Positions 11,570 through 23,172 of a stretch of 64,000 nt of DNA are shown one piece after another. The translations under genes were made by a program, and so were the position numbers. This stretch comes from Orobanche coerulescens (taxonomy: Eukaryota > Streptophyta > Magnoliopsida > Lamiales > Orobanchaceae): positions 11,951,001-12,015,000 of the forward strand of contig CM065804.1 in the NCBI GenBank assembly GCA_033398695.1. Direction: 5' to 3'. The notes under the pieces were generated by a model. The model had not been told where the DNA came from. It searched no databases and saw nothing but the letters and a program-made list of their open reading frames with translations. Every line of letters begins with the position of its first letter. Position 1 is the first letter of the stretch.

Positions 11570-12404
11570 ATGACAATGAATCCACTCGCAATTCTGCTCA
11601 AAAAGAACACCTTAATGGGACCTAACTTTGTGGATTGGCTCCACAATCTGATGATTGTCCTCAGTATAAAGGCACTGGGATACGTATTGGAGACGGACAT
11701 TCCAGCGCCTCCTGTGCGGACCCGAGCTAATCAGGAAGAGATTGAAAACCACGAAAAGTGGGTTAAGGATGACGTGAAAGTCCGTGCATATATGATGGCT
11801 TCCATGTCTAATGAGCTTCAGAGAGCTCATGAGAAAATGACTTCTGCTAGGCAGATTCTATCTCACTTAACCGAACTTTATGGTGAGCACAGCGAAACTG
11901 CTAGATATGCGATATCCAAGCAACTATTCAGTGCAAGGATGAAGGAAGGTGAGAAGGTTGGGGAACACGTCCTCAAAATGATATCCATGATCGAGAGATT
12001 GGAAGCTCTTGATTTTAAAATAGATACTTCTCTCCAAACCGACCTTATCCTACAGTCTCTCCCTGATTCCTTCTCACAGTTTGTTATGAACTTCAATTGC
12101 AATGAGATTGCATGCAATATAGCTGGGATAATGAACAAACTTGTGACCGCCCAGTCTCAGATGAAGACACCGCGGATGAAGGAGTCTGCTCTTGTGATTT
12201 CTTATGGACCTCGGAGGTCTAAGAACAAGAATAAAAAGACCAAGAAGCAAACTGGACCACAAGTTAAGGACCTTAAGGGTAAGGGCAAGGCCCCAATGGT
12301 TTCGAAGAACAAGAAGAAGAAGGATGCTTGTCTCAATTGCGGTGAGCTGGGCCACTGGGCTAGAGACTGTCCGATTCTTCATGGCACTTCGTCTGTAACT
12401 TTTA
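11570..12404 (+). pseudogene. gag: Copia A gag
   Basis: Gag of a Ty1/copia element, start ATG 11570 (MTMNPLAILLKKN). The N-terminal part has the copia Gag pattern (NFVDWLHNLMIVL, later LYGEHSETARY, LILQSLPDSFSQFV). A Lys-rich stretch precedes one CX2CX4HX4C zinc knuckle, CLNCGELGHWARDC, at about 12329-12370. Gag and pol of copia elements are normally one open frame. Here the frame shifts near 12385-12405, where Copia B has a few more bases, so protease falls in a different frame. About 275 residues precede the break. Confidence 0.88.
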
Positions 12405-12407
12405 GTT

Positions 12408-13262
12408 TTGGAAACAAATTGTTCTGCTACTGTATTTTCTACTTCCTGGATACTGGATTCTGGTGCTAGTTCTCATATTTGTACCGTGAATCAGGATCTG
12501 GAACAAAGTAGGAAGCTTGGAGCTGGAGAAGTTATGATCACAGTCGGAAGCGGGCATAATGTCGAGGCGACCGACATAGGATCACTTCTTTTGGGTTTAG
12601 AATCCGGCTTTGTTTTGAATTTAGAAGATGTACTTGTTTTGCCCAAGGGGCACAAAAACATTGTATCCATTCCGGTCATGGACCGAAAAGGCTTTTCATT
12701 TCTCATTGGTGATGGTTCCTGCAAAATTTATTTTAGAAATAAACTAGTGGGTACTGCTACATTGTTTAATGGATTGTATCATCTAAATCTCACCAACAAA
12801 GTAGTTGTGAATACTATGACTAGGAAACGTGGTAGGGATGAAACCAATCAAGTTTTGAAATGGCATCTTAGACTTGGTCATGTTGGTCAGACCAAGGTTT
12901 ACAAGATGGAAAAAGATGGACTTATGGGTCCATTGGGATCAGATCCCTTTCCTACTTGTGAATCTTGCCTTAAAGGCAAAATGACTAAGTCCCCCTTCAC
13001 AGGGACGTTTGAAAGAGCCGCTGATAAATTGGGATTAATCCATACCGACGTATGTGATGCTTTGGAAGCAGCACGTGATGGATATCAATATTTCATTACA
13101 TTTACAGATGATCACACTAGGTATGGTTATGTATACTTAATGAAACATAAATCCGAGGCCTTTGAGAAATTCCAGGAATTCAAGGCCCTAGTCGAGAAAC
13201 AAACTAGTAATCATATCAAAGCACTTTGGTCGGACCGAGGTAGCGAGTATATGAGTACGGAG
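12408..13262 (+). pseudogene. pol: Copia A protease and N-terminal integrase
   Basis: Aspartic protease with the active-site motif ILDSGASSHIC at about 12450-12480. The integrase zinc-binding region follows: HLRLGHVG gives the histidines and CESCLKGK the cysteines. The catalytic core begins with HTDVCD (first Asp) and SDRGSEY (second Asp). The sequence is interrupted at 13262, just after STE. The third catalytic residue is found at about 61059 beyond Copia B. The open frame from 12408 is not a natural start; it simply follows the frameshift. Confidence 0.87.
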
Positions 13263-15238
13263 TGTTAGGAGTATGCCCTCGAATGCCACTCAGAGGTTGT
13301 TGAGTGAGGGCATTGTACTTGTAATTATGTAAACCATTTATATAAGGCAAATGAATGTTTCTTTATTTACTGGAAGTTACTGGCATTCCTAACTCGTAAA
13401 TAAACATATAGAAACTAGTCCGTGTATTTGAGAGCAAAACGTTCCACTCCTTATTAGATAAGGGGGTCGGAACTGGAAAGGTTATAGCTCAAATACTTAA
13501 TCGTTCGCAAGTTGATGAAACTTGATTGGGCGTTAAGTTTATGTGAAGACTTGTATGACGTGTTTTTTGACATGGTGCCTGTCGAACGCTAATGGTTAGT
13601 GGGAGCACACGTTATAGGTATGCTAATTGGATTAGTATACTCGAACCGACTCACCCTCTATTCGTCACATGGATTTCACTCCGGATACCAATGACGGAAT
13701 CGAAAGGTTGTGATAGGTATTCGTGAACCTTCGACTTGAGGATTTAGTAGGGATGTGCTTGTGACGTCAAGATTTTCATTAGAGTAGTTCGACCGTAAAC
13801 CTAAGGCGGGGTCAACCTCGACGTGCATCTTGACGGGCAAGTAGCAGGTCCTACTGAATACCAAGATAGAATTCTTTCTCCCGTTAGTGAGCGGGTTATA
13901 TGTCCTATGTGGTTATTGGCAGATGAGATCATAAGTCTTTGGCCAAAGCATTGGAGCTAGTTGTATTAGATACACGACAGCTTGATGATCTCGATTTGCA
14001 TTAACGCATGCATAGCGTCAAGTACAGATAGGGTTTGACTGACCGTGACCCTATAACTTGATCGGGACATTTGAAAGAAGGGTTTATACGTATACTGGTA
14101 TTCACGACAGAATGGTTCTTGAATGATCCCAATCATTCGTTCTCAGTTGGGGTACGGTGTAGGCCACCAGGCTGGCTAGGTGGTGCTACTACTCTTTGGT
14201 TCCTCCCATTGTTAACTGAGACGGACCTACCGAGTCGCGCATTAGGATTGACGACGGAATGAATCAAGCTTAATTCTCTCATTATGAATATTGGATATTG
14301 GATATCTAATTCGGGACATTGGATGTTTAAATTGATTTATTGGATAAATTAATTTACGGCCTAATGAATTAAATAAATTACTGGGTGACAAATTTAATTC
14401 ATGGATATAATTATTTCTTGGAGAAATTAATTATGTCATAATGTATTTGATATGATAAAATTAATTGGATTAATTAATCGATATAAATACATCGGAACGG
14501 AATTGGAGTTTATCTGTTTGGACTCACAGGAGTCCGAAACGAACCGAACTCATCCGTTTTTCATCATAGCCGCCGCCCCACTTTCCACCTTATTCCTTTT
14601 GTTTTTGTTCCCATTGATTAATGGGTGATAATGACATGGTGGGGTTGATTCTCATTTGATGAGTTGTTTTAAGGTGAGTGGAATTTGAATAAGAAAAGAA
14701 GACTTCATTCTCTCATTATATAGGATTCATACGGATCAATTATAGAGAGTTCAAGAGAGAGAAAAGTTCTTCTCAAAGTAGTCTTCTTCTTCTTCTTCAC
14801 TTTCCTCTTGGTTTTCTTAGAGAAAATTCAAGAGTATAATTGAGAGTTGTGAGTTATACACTTAGAGTGTGATAATCTCATATTGGAAGCTTCATCACTT
14901 AGCTCTAGCCGTATCCTTGGAGGATAGCAAGGTGATCGTCGTTCCGGTCGTTTCTCCGGCGCGTGGCAAGTAGAGACGCGGTGCTTTCGGCGTTGGATCA
15001 TTCAAGAGCTTGGAGCGGATTGAATTGAAAGGAGATCGCCTAAAGCTTGGGGAATAGCTCGAGAGAAGATTACCATTCAATCAACGGACTTCGAGGGTAT
15101 GTGTTTCTCGTATCTTCTTTGTTCATTCAATATTCGTATATATGTAACTCGATCGATCCTCGTAGGGATTCGGATCGAATTAATTTTCGTTTTACCGCTT
15201 CCGCTGCGGCCTTCGATTTTAGGCGCCGAATTCCAACA
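13263..15238 (+). repeat. Copia B 5' LTR
   Basis: 1976-bp LTR, TGTTAGGAG to CCAACA, followed by a primer binding site. A TATA-like TATATA is at 14717-14722, followed by a CT-rich run near 14780-14800. It matches 58995-60976 closely with few differences. No gene is seen; the short frames at 13676, 14071 and 14895 are unsupported. Confidence 0.92.
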
Positions 15239-15239
15239 G

Positions 15240-15251
15240 TGGTATCAGAGC
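15240..15251 (+). promoter_or_regulatory. Copia B primer binding site
   Basis: TGGTATCAGAGC, complementary to initiator methionine tRNA, one base after the 5' LTR. Confidence 0.9.
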
Positions 15252-16906
15252 GTAGGTCTTGCGATCGTATATACGATATTGGCATTTGGAATGCTCGATT
15301 AGATGGTGAATGATTTGGAATCATTTTAGTCATAATCGTGGTATATGTTTTTCGTTCGTAATAATTGTATTTTTCGTAAGTTTATGTCTAAATATAAATC
15401 TTAAATTTCTGGGAAATATGATTTATATTGAAGATATGAAAGTCGGAAAATATTGATATTGGATATCCGGTCGAAAATCTAGCCCCGAATCGTCATCGGA
15501 CGATTTTTCGACAAAAAGGGTAACTGCCGAGAGTGACTCGACCGTGTCTGGTGACACGGTCGTGTCCGGCATCTACCAAGTCACCGCCAGCGACCCGACC
15601 GTGTCTCGGGACTCGGTCTGTCTGCCGGCATCTTCCGGCGTGACTCGGCCGTGCTGTGCCCGTCGCCGGTAGGCCGCCGATGGTGACTCGGCCATGCAGC
15701 GCTTTTCACCCCGCTCGATTTTTCCGTGTATTCTTAAAAATTAATCTCCCGCACAATAAATAGGATTTAATATGATTAAAATGATTTATGGTATATCATT
15801 TTATAAGGGAAATTTTATTAATTGGAATATTTATAGTCGATCAATTATTTTGAACGTTATCAAATTACCGATTGTGTGAATCGATTGGATCGGTTCGTAT
15901 TGTTGATTGGATCAATGTATCTCTACGCTTTCCATTTATATAGTATTTTTGGATGAATGCTTTTTGAATGGGGATGTGGTTCGTGGACTTAGTTTTGAAT
16001 CATTCGTTTTATTCGATTGGGTTGTAAAGGCCATTTTAAGCCTATTTATTTTACTAGAAATGTTTGTATCTAGGATGCAATTTTCGATGTAAAATTTATA
16101 TGTAATGACGAAGACCGGAGGAAGATCCATTTCGAGAAGACGAATATTCAAGACGAAGACTTGTAATTAGATTACGAAGTTTTTGTTTTCTAGGAACGGT
16201 CCATGAACCACATGTTGGTAGCAACTAGGTTGTGAATGGTTGTTTCATATTGTATGAATGCCACAAACGCGCTAATATGATTAATGTGCAAAGTGTAACG
16301 TTAATCGCGAAAATTCTCCCACAATAAATAATTAAGTTTATAAGGTTTCAAGGTTTTCCTTCCCTCCATCGAGTTTTCGGGAAATTGAAATCCAAACCGG
16401 ATGTGCTATGCTTCCGAGTTATCGGGTAGTCGTCGGGAGGACGGATAAATTACCGGGAGCGCATTGGATGCCTTCGGTTGGAGCAAATTTTATCCCTAGA
16501 AACCTGATAGGTTGCCGGATAAGATTCAATTGTGAAACTGATTTGCGTCGATGGTATAAACTTAACTTGTTCACGAACCATAGAAACCGTATAGGTTGAG
16601 GGGAGTGAACAAAGGGAAAAAGAAGATCGAATCATCCATTAGATGGGTTGGTGTTGGACACCACTTTATGAAAATTAATAGACTAGAAACCTGTTCGGTT
16701 GCCCTCTATTAAGATTTATAAAGAACTCGATCACCACTATGAAGTAGAGCGACGATACTTCCGGATATCACATGGGAGTGTGTTATTCCGATAAAAATAG
16801 TGGGAGCTGGGTAACAAGAATAGAAAAGACCTAATTCTATACTCAAAATATAATTGAATGAGTCACTAATTAATCTATCGTACTTAATGCAGACTCAAAT
16901 CTCAAT
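15252..16906 (+). other. Copia B leader, with a GC-rich repeat array
   Basis: Noncoding leader of about 1.65 kb. At 15530-15710 it holds repeats of GACTCGRCCGTG, including the inverted pair GACCGTGTC / GACACGGTC with a 4-base loop. From 16253 the sequence equals the leader of Copia A (10918 on), including a TGGGAGCTGG stretch shortly before gag. Confidence 0.75.
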
Positions 16907-17667
16907 ATGACAATGAATCCACTCGCAATTCTGCTCAAAAAGAACACCTTAATGGGACCTAACTTTGTGGATTGGCTCCACAATCTGATGATTGTCCTCA
17001 GTATAAAGGCACTGGGATACGTATTGGAGACGGACATTCCAGCGCCTCCTGTGCGGACCCGAGCTAATCAGGAAGAGATTGAAAACCACGAAAAGTGGGT
17101 TAAGGATGACGTGAAAGTCCGTGCATATATGATGGCTTCCATGTCTAATGAGCTTCAGAGAGCTCATGAGAAAATGACTTCTGCTAGGCAGATTCTATCT
17201 CACTTAACCGAGCTTTATGGTGAGCACAGCAGAACTGCTAGATATGAGATATCCAAGCAACTGTTTGATGCAAGGATGAAAGAAGGTGAGAAGGTTGGGG
17301 AACACGTCCTCAAAATGATATCCATGATCGAGATATTAGAGGCTCTTGATTTTAAAATGGATACTTCTCTCCAAACCGACCTTATCCTACAGTCTCTCCC
17401 TGATTCCTTCTCACAGTTTGTTATGAACTTCAACTGCAATGAGATTGCATATAACTTAGCTGGGCTAATGAACAAACTGGTGACCGCTCAGTCTCAGATG
17501 AAGACCCCGCGGATGAAAGAGTCTGCACTTGTGATTTCTTCTGGACTTCGGAAATCTAAGAATAAGAAGAAAAAGACCAAGAAGCGGACTGGACCACAAG
17601 CTAAAGACCTTAAGGGAAAGGGCAAGGCCCCGATGGTTCCAAAGAACAAGAAGAAGAAGGATGCTTG
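16907..17667 (+). pseudogene. gag: Copia B gag, 5' part, cut by element C
   Basis: Same Gag as Copia A, start ATG 16907, open to KKKKDAC where element C is inserted at 17668. Differences from A include HSRTARYEIS for HSETARYAIS and several synonymous changes. The zinc knuckle continues on the far side of C at 26162. The 5-bp target GCTTG is at 17663-17667 and 26162-26166. Confidence 0.9.
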
Positions 17668-18002
17668 TGTAACACCCCCAATCCACTCAGGGATATTACA
17701 CGCCGTAGACCCTCTCCTCGAGGATCTACCAGGCTGGTAACAACATATAACAACTCAACCATGCCTTTCAGGCTAAAATGACTCAGTAGACCGATTTGGT
17801 CTTTCCACAAATACATACAACTCATGCCCACGCAGGGGACAAAATACAACCACACCCGTACAACGGGAACATATAGCAGCGGAAAAATAGAGTACAACTG
17901 AACCAATAAACAAAGTACGGTTCCTCATGTGATTAGTATCGATCATGTTCGTGCCGACCCTGTGTTATGCTCCAAAACCTGAATGCAAAAACAGACATCC
18001 AC

Positions 18003-18045
18003 CCCCCGAATACTCGGGGGTTTGCAAAACTCCACTGTTTTGCTA
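18003..18045 (-). promoter_or_regulatory. Conserved double hairpin (C, 3' LTR)
   Basis: Minus-strand arms TAGCAAAAC and GTTTTGC with a mismatch at the base of the stem, then CCCCCGA / TCGGGGG with loop GTAT. Confidence 0.6.
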
Positions 18046-19882
18046 GTGCAAGAACAAAGTGCAAATACGAGCCATACAATTCACATTCCACGAATAACAA
18101 TAACCGAGGATCCTCAAAGATCCAAACGAAACGAAAAGTACTTCCCAAGGCAAGGGTTGAGAAAACATTTCAAAATCGAAATATCATAAATCAATGGAAG
18201 TAATTTATAAAACGGTTTAGAATGCCATCGAGAGTTTTAATAGAAAACAATTTAGGATTATCAAATCCTACTTTTCAAAATTCAAAAGGCAAAAAGGGGT
18301 CACCGCCCCAAAGGTTTACTTTCTGAAAAATGACATTAACCAAACCGTTGGGATTTTAGCCACAAATCCGTAAAACGACTTTTACAAAACCATTGGGATT
18401 TTAGCCCCAAATCTCATCAACTCACAGTACACAAGAGCGACCACAAGGTTCGTATCCCAACATCTAAATCCACAAATAAAGGATTTAAAACAAACAACAA
18501 AATACTCCAGTGCCATCCTAGCCAAGTAAGCCAAACGAACACTTACCTCTTACACACTTAGTCAATGCATGCAATCATGAAAACCGTTCAAAAGCACTCA
18601 TTTCTGGAAATGCCATAATCAAATCACATTTGCAAAATGCACCACAATTAACCGTGGATCCACCCCTCCGTGGACCCCTACCGAGACCCCGTCGGATCTA
18701 ACCCGTAGTGGTTAAAAGCAAGCCCACGGGTCCACCCCTCTGTGGACCCCTACCGAGACCCCGTCGGATCTAACCAATAGTGAGCATACACACACACACG
18801 TTACTCATGCAATACTAATATGCTAAGAATGTAAGTTCATTAAGAATACTCACTAGAGATGGCCATTAACTCGACACCATTATCAAACTCTTCAAAACAC
18901 AATAACAAGATTAAATACGGAATACACGATTCCATAACTTTAAACAATAGGAGTATCATCATCAAATCCTTCAACGTTCAAAATAATCAAATCATAATAA
19001 ATTCCCAAAACACAACGTTCACAAAACACACACGCGTTTTGAAAGAGAGCCTTTAACGAGGCCAAACCGAAATCTTTTGAAACTTCATTTCAAATAACCA
19101 AACAAATGCATCAAGACGACCACCGATCATCATATCCATAAAACGAGAAAAGTATGGGCAAGGTACTTGCCTCGAATAACCACAACGCGGAGAATCGGCC
19201 AAAGTAGGTTGGCACGAACCGACTACGAACTCGCCGACTCCACCGAACGACAATCCACAACAATGAACTACGAACGAAAACAATAACAACGAAAATGAAT
19301 TCCAAAGAACAACCCAAAGCCGCTGAATTCAAAGAACAAATGACGAAGGTTCCAGGATTTCCCCCAAAACGGCCAAGAACACGATTCGTTCCGTCAAAAC
19401 CCGAAAACGGAATTCCAAGTTGAAATATGGATATACAATCCATAGAATATGTTTAACAACATCATTTAACCATAATCGATCCATCGAAAATGGATGAAAA
19501 ACGAGATCGGGGACAAATCCCCCAAAAAGTCAACTCGAAGGAAATCAAGAAATATACTTCGATTTGACGAAGAACAATGGATTAAATGATGTTAAACACA
19601 ACAATACTACCAAGATTAATCATACCCATCATGAATTAATCAACAACACGGAACGAATCGGACGAAAATGAAAAATCCCCAAATTCACGAAATTAGGGTT
19701 CTAAGGAAGATTACCTTGATTCGCTGGATCAAAGGATGATAACGGACGATTGATTGATGTTAAGAACTCAAGAACTTCATGGATTTGTTGTTAAACAACA
19801 TGGCTTCGTCACCCATGAATCGCCATTCGCGGACGGGGAAGGAAGGAAATGAAAAACGAAGGGAAATGTGGCTGGTTTGTCA

Positions 19883-19890
19883 TATATATA
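19883..19890 (-). promoter_or_regulatory. TATA box of element C 3' LTR
   Basis: TATATATA directly downstream, on the minus strand, of the palindrome array. The matching place in E reads TATAAAT. Confidence 0.6.
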
Positions 19891-19904
19891 CTGGGCCGGA
19901 ACTA

Positions 19905-20330
19905 GCGTGCGCTAGCCTTCCCGGACTAGCGTGCGCTATCGGCCAGTACCGGCCGAGCACTCTCGGCCATGGCCCGCATGACCCGGCACCACCGACCAAT
20001 TCTGCCGACCATGACTCGTCCACCCGACTCCCGCTAGCATGCGCTACGGCCAGAAGCCTGCGCGCGCTAGCCGACCTGTCCAGTAGCCACTGGACTAACA
20101 AACTTACCCAGGTAACGTATGCTAGTCGGCCGGCAGTGTGCGCTACCCCTACCGGTTAGCGTGCGCTACGACCGGCATGGCGTGCGCCGCCGCGATCCCG
20201 ACCGAGTCCGTAACCTCGTAATCCTCCGCCTGTGCCCGATAGCGTACGCTAGGCCACCCGGTAGCGTGCGCTACACCTGCCGGTTAGCGCGCGCAGCCTT
20301 CCGGCAGTAGCGTGCGCTACGCCGGTTCCT
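19905..20330 (-). repeat. Array of TAGCG-TG-CGCTA inverted repeats (C, 3' LTR)
   Basis: Many copies of TAGCGTGCGCTA or near forms, each a 5-bp inverted repeat around two bases, between GC-rich spacers such as CCGGCCAGT. The array ends next to the TATA box and so occupies U3. Confidence 0.75.
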
Positions 20331-20892
20331 GCCGCACCTGTCCGGCCGGTGCCCGCAATCGTCCGGCCAGTCCCGCAACCGTCCGGCCAGTACCCGACCA
20401 ACAGGGCTCGACGACCCGATTTCCGAAAACGTACGGAACGAACACGACGAAAAGTTCGCGGACAACATCAACGGCCCGAAATGAAAACATAATACCATAA
20501 TTAGTCATACGCGACCAAGAAACGGGTCGAGACAACAATTACAGATACGGATACCCGTAACTTTCAAGAAATTACAAAATGGCCCAAAACGCCCGGAAAT
20601 CACGATACGTGATCGAATAACCAAACCGAAGTTCACAACACGTCTAACAAAGTTAAACGGACTTACGGGAAACTCAAACAAGATTCGAACGAGATTCGCA
20701 AGAATCGAACTCAAGCGCGGAAAAGTCGCTAAAAAGCACGGAACTCAACAAAACGACACCGAAACGAACTCGGATGTCAAAAAGTGTAGAATTAATCATT
20801 CTCAGAATGACGAAACGGTCGTGAGCGAGTCGTCAAAACGGACTCCGTCCGAAAAAAGAAATTTACCGAAATCGAAAATTGCGGATATTACA

Positions 20893-23172
20893 TTCTACCC
20901 TCCTTAAAAGAAGTTTCGTCCCGAAACTTAAAACAAGTAGGGAGAAGAAATATTCCGCCAGGAAAAACTCAACGAGATACACAAGAATGCGTAACTAACG
21001 CCCCACGGCGAAATGTTACAAACAATGCAAAGGAATATACGGCGTGAAAACACGCTCCACGGCGACCAACACAACGTCGCCATTAGGGATATAATAAAAC
21101 CAACAAGTGACAAGCGTCATCAAATGGATAATACAATCAAGTCAATTATCCGAACAATCGCAAAACATAATGAACGAAAACCAATAAGATTGACCGACCT
21201 AACGGTACATCAATCAAAACGCGAGCCAATCGCTGAACAATTACGGAATTCCACCGCCTAAGGGATGAAAGATCGAAAACAAAACTAATTTCCCGAACTG
21301 AAGGGAATTACGAAGGAGCCTGAATGCTCAACAATCACGAAACGAGAACAAAAACCGAACAAACAAACGATCGAGACAACAAAATCGAACAATCATGTCC
21401 GAAACACGAAGGATAATAAAATTCAAACAACAACTCCCAGGATGATCTGGTGAGAACTACAAGACATGCATTCCCATAAGATCCACAGGAAAGGGAATAG
21501 CGATTGAAAAGTCACAACGACAAACGAGTTATTCCGAAATGATACCACACTCGTTCGATAAGCAAAAACAAGGGGCAGGACAAGCTCAGAAATGCCAACG
21601 AACATAAATGAGTCGACAGAGTCGAAAACATAAGAGTTCCAAATCCGATCCACTTCGAATAAAAGAACTAATAGAACCAGATGATGTCACTCCCGAACAA
21701 GGTTCACAAGAATCGAACCGAACCCGAAAAAGTCACAGCGATAACCAGATCGACCCACAACAAGGTCGTAGCTCGTTCGGACGATGAAACCGAAATACAG
21801 ATCAAGTTCATAAAGTATCAACGAACATGAGCGAATCGATAGACTGGAGAAAGAGAAAATACAGAAGTCAAAATAGTACGGGCATTACCTCCGACCTCGT
21901 CCACGAAATTCACAAAAACGGGAGCAAGGTAACAAGACATTAAACAATCGACACATAACGGAACGATCACCGATGCACACGGTCATACCATACCAAGCTC
22001 TAACAGCTCGTACATACGCGACAACACAGAAATCGCCATGAGGCGACAACATTCAATACCAACACTCCGCCTCTCACAGGGGGCTAGCACAACCAATGTG
22101 TGGAAAGCGTCTCAACGCTCACACCGCCAATTCGATCACACTCGGGAGAAAGTATCAAAATGACAACGCGAATATCACACGTATATACCCAGCCCTCAAA
22201 CGGGAATGGATAGGTTTTAAAAAAAATGAAAACCTCATTTTGAAAATAATTTGAAGAATACTGGTTGATCTTGAGTATCACCTTTCAAAAAGTATAAACT
22301 TGAAACATCGTTATCGAGACATTGGAGAACCATTTCGCATTTGATAAAAATGAGGACACTTTCTCTTAGTGAAAACTTTCAAAATATTCGACCCTCGGGT
22401 CTAAATAAAAGTGTTGAAAATATCTCAAAACATTTTGGTCCTCGAGGTAGAAAATTTTTGAAATATATTGTGGCATCTAGGATGTACCACAAGAAAATAA
22501 CTCATTTGAAAAGTATGTCTCGAAATTTGTTTTTCCAAGATACTCAAGGTTTTCAAAAATCCAATAGGCCAGAATGCCCAAAACTCACACATATCGACGT
22601 TCACTAAAACAACTCCTAGTACACGCATCAAAACGTTTAAAATCAAGACAATACATGTCTTTAAACGGAAATAAACGATAAAATACCACATTCAGAACAA
22701 AACCACTGATAAAATACTCTCCCGCACTGGCTAGTGAACAAGTCGAACGCGTGTAAGCACAAAGCTTCCACAATAGAACTTGTAAAACCTGCAGATCGAT
22801 TCGAAATTCATCAGCCACGGACAAAAACAACAATAAAAAGACATCAAAAGCGACGACACTCCTCGTATAAATCAAATACGAGAGTCGACTAAATACATAT
22901 CGTGAAATCAAAATCTACATAAGGATTCCACCACTTAACAAATAATCATAAAAATAGCTCGTGTCACACGAGGCACAACACAAAGAAGGGAGACTTACTT
23001 CCACAGGTCGCACGAAGATGATGATCGCCCCACGATACTAATCACGACCAACAAACTCAAACGACGCGTCGCGACACGACTCAGTCAGATAAAATCCGAC
23101 GAAACAAGACTCAAACAACACGACTTGACCCGACAGCCTAGGTTTCCTCAACCTAAGCTCCGATACCATTTA
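20893..23172 (-). other. Element C internal region, no gene seen
   Basis: 2.3 kb between the PPT (revcomp at 20893-20905, preceded by the AAGTTTCG hairpin at 20911-20929) and the PBS (revcomp at 23157-23168, TGGTATCGGAGC). It matches the internal region of E at 39472-41797. Open frames on either strand are short and lack Gag, protease or polymerase motifs. Confidence 0.8.

Larger units (their letters stand above)
10918..13262 (+). mobile_element. Copia A, left part (leader, gag, protease, start of integrase)
   Basis: Oldest element in the window. Its 5' LTR is off the left side. The leader 10918-11569 is noncoding and matches Copia B at 16253-16906. The coding part runs through gag, protease and the first two integrase acidic residues. 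It stops at 13262, where Copia B is inserted after the duplicated target CGGAG (13258-13262), and continues at 60977. Confidence 0.9.
17668..20892 (-). repeat. Element C 3' LTR
   Basis: 3225-bp LTR. Read on the minus strand it runs from TGTAATATCCGC to GGTGTTACA. It contains the short-palindrome array (19905-20330), a TATA box (19883-19890), two direct repeats around 18655-18780 and the double hairpin (18003-18045). The frames at 19053-19443 and 19779-20310 are LTR sequence, not genes. Confidence 0.9.

Noticed and set aside
14071..14262. Short frames in Copia B LTRs and leader (also 13676, 14895, 15047, 15907, 60633, 60785)
   Set aside because: AT-rich noncoding LTR or leader sequence, without motifs.
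15240..15251. tRNA-like match at the primer binding sites
   Set aside because: Only the 3' end complement of a tRNA is present; there is no tRNA gene.
19905..20330. Regularly repeated short palindromes resembling a CRISPR array
   Set aside because: The motifs are 12 bp, irregularly spaced, sit in LTR U3 of plant retrotransposons and have no cas genes; spacers are GC-rich and themselves repetitive.
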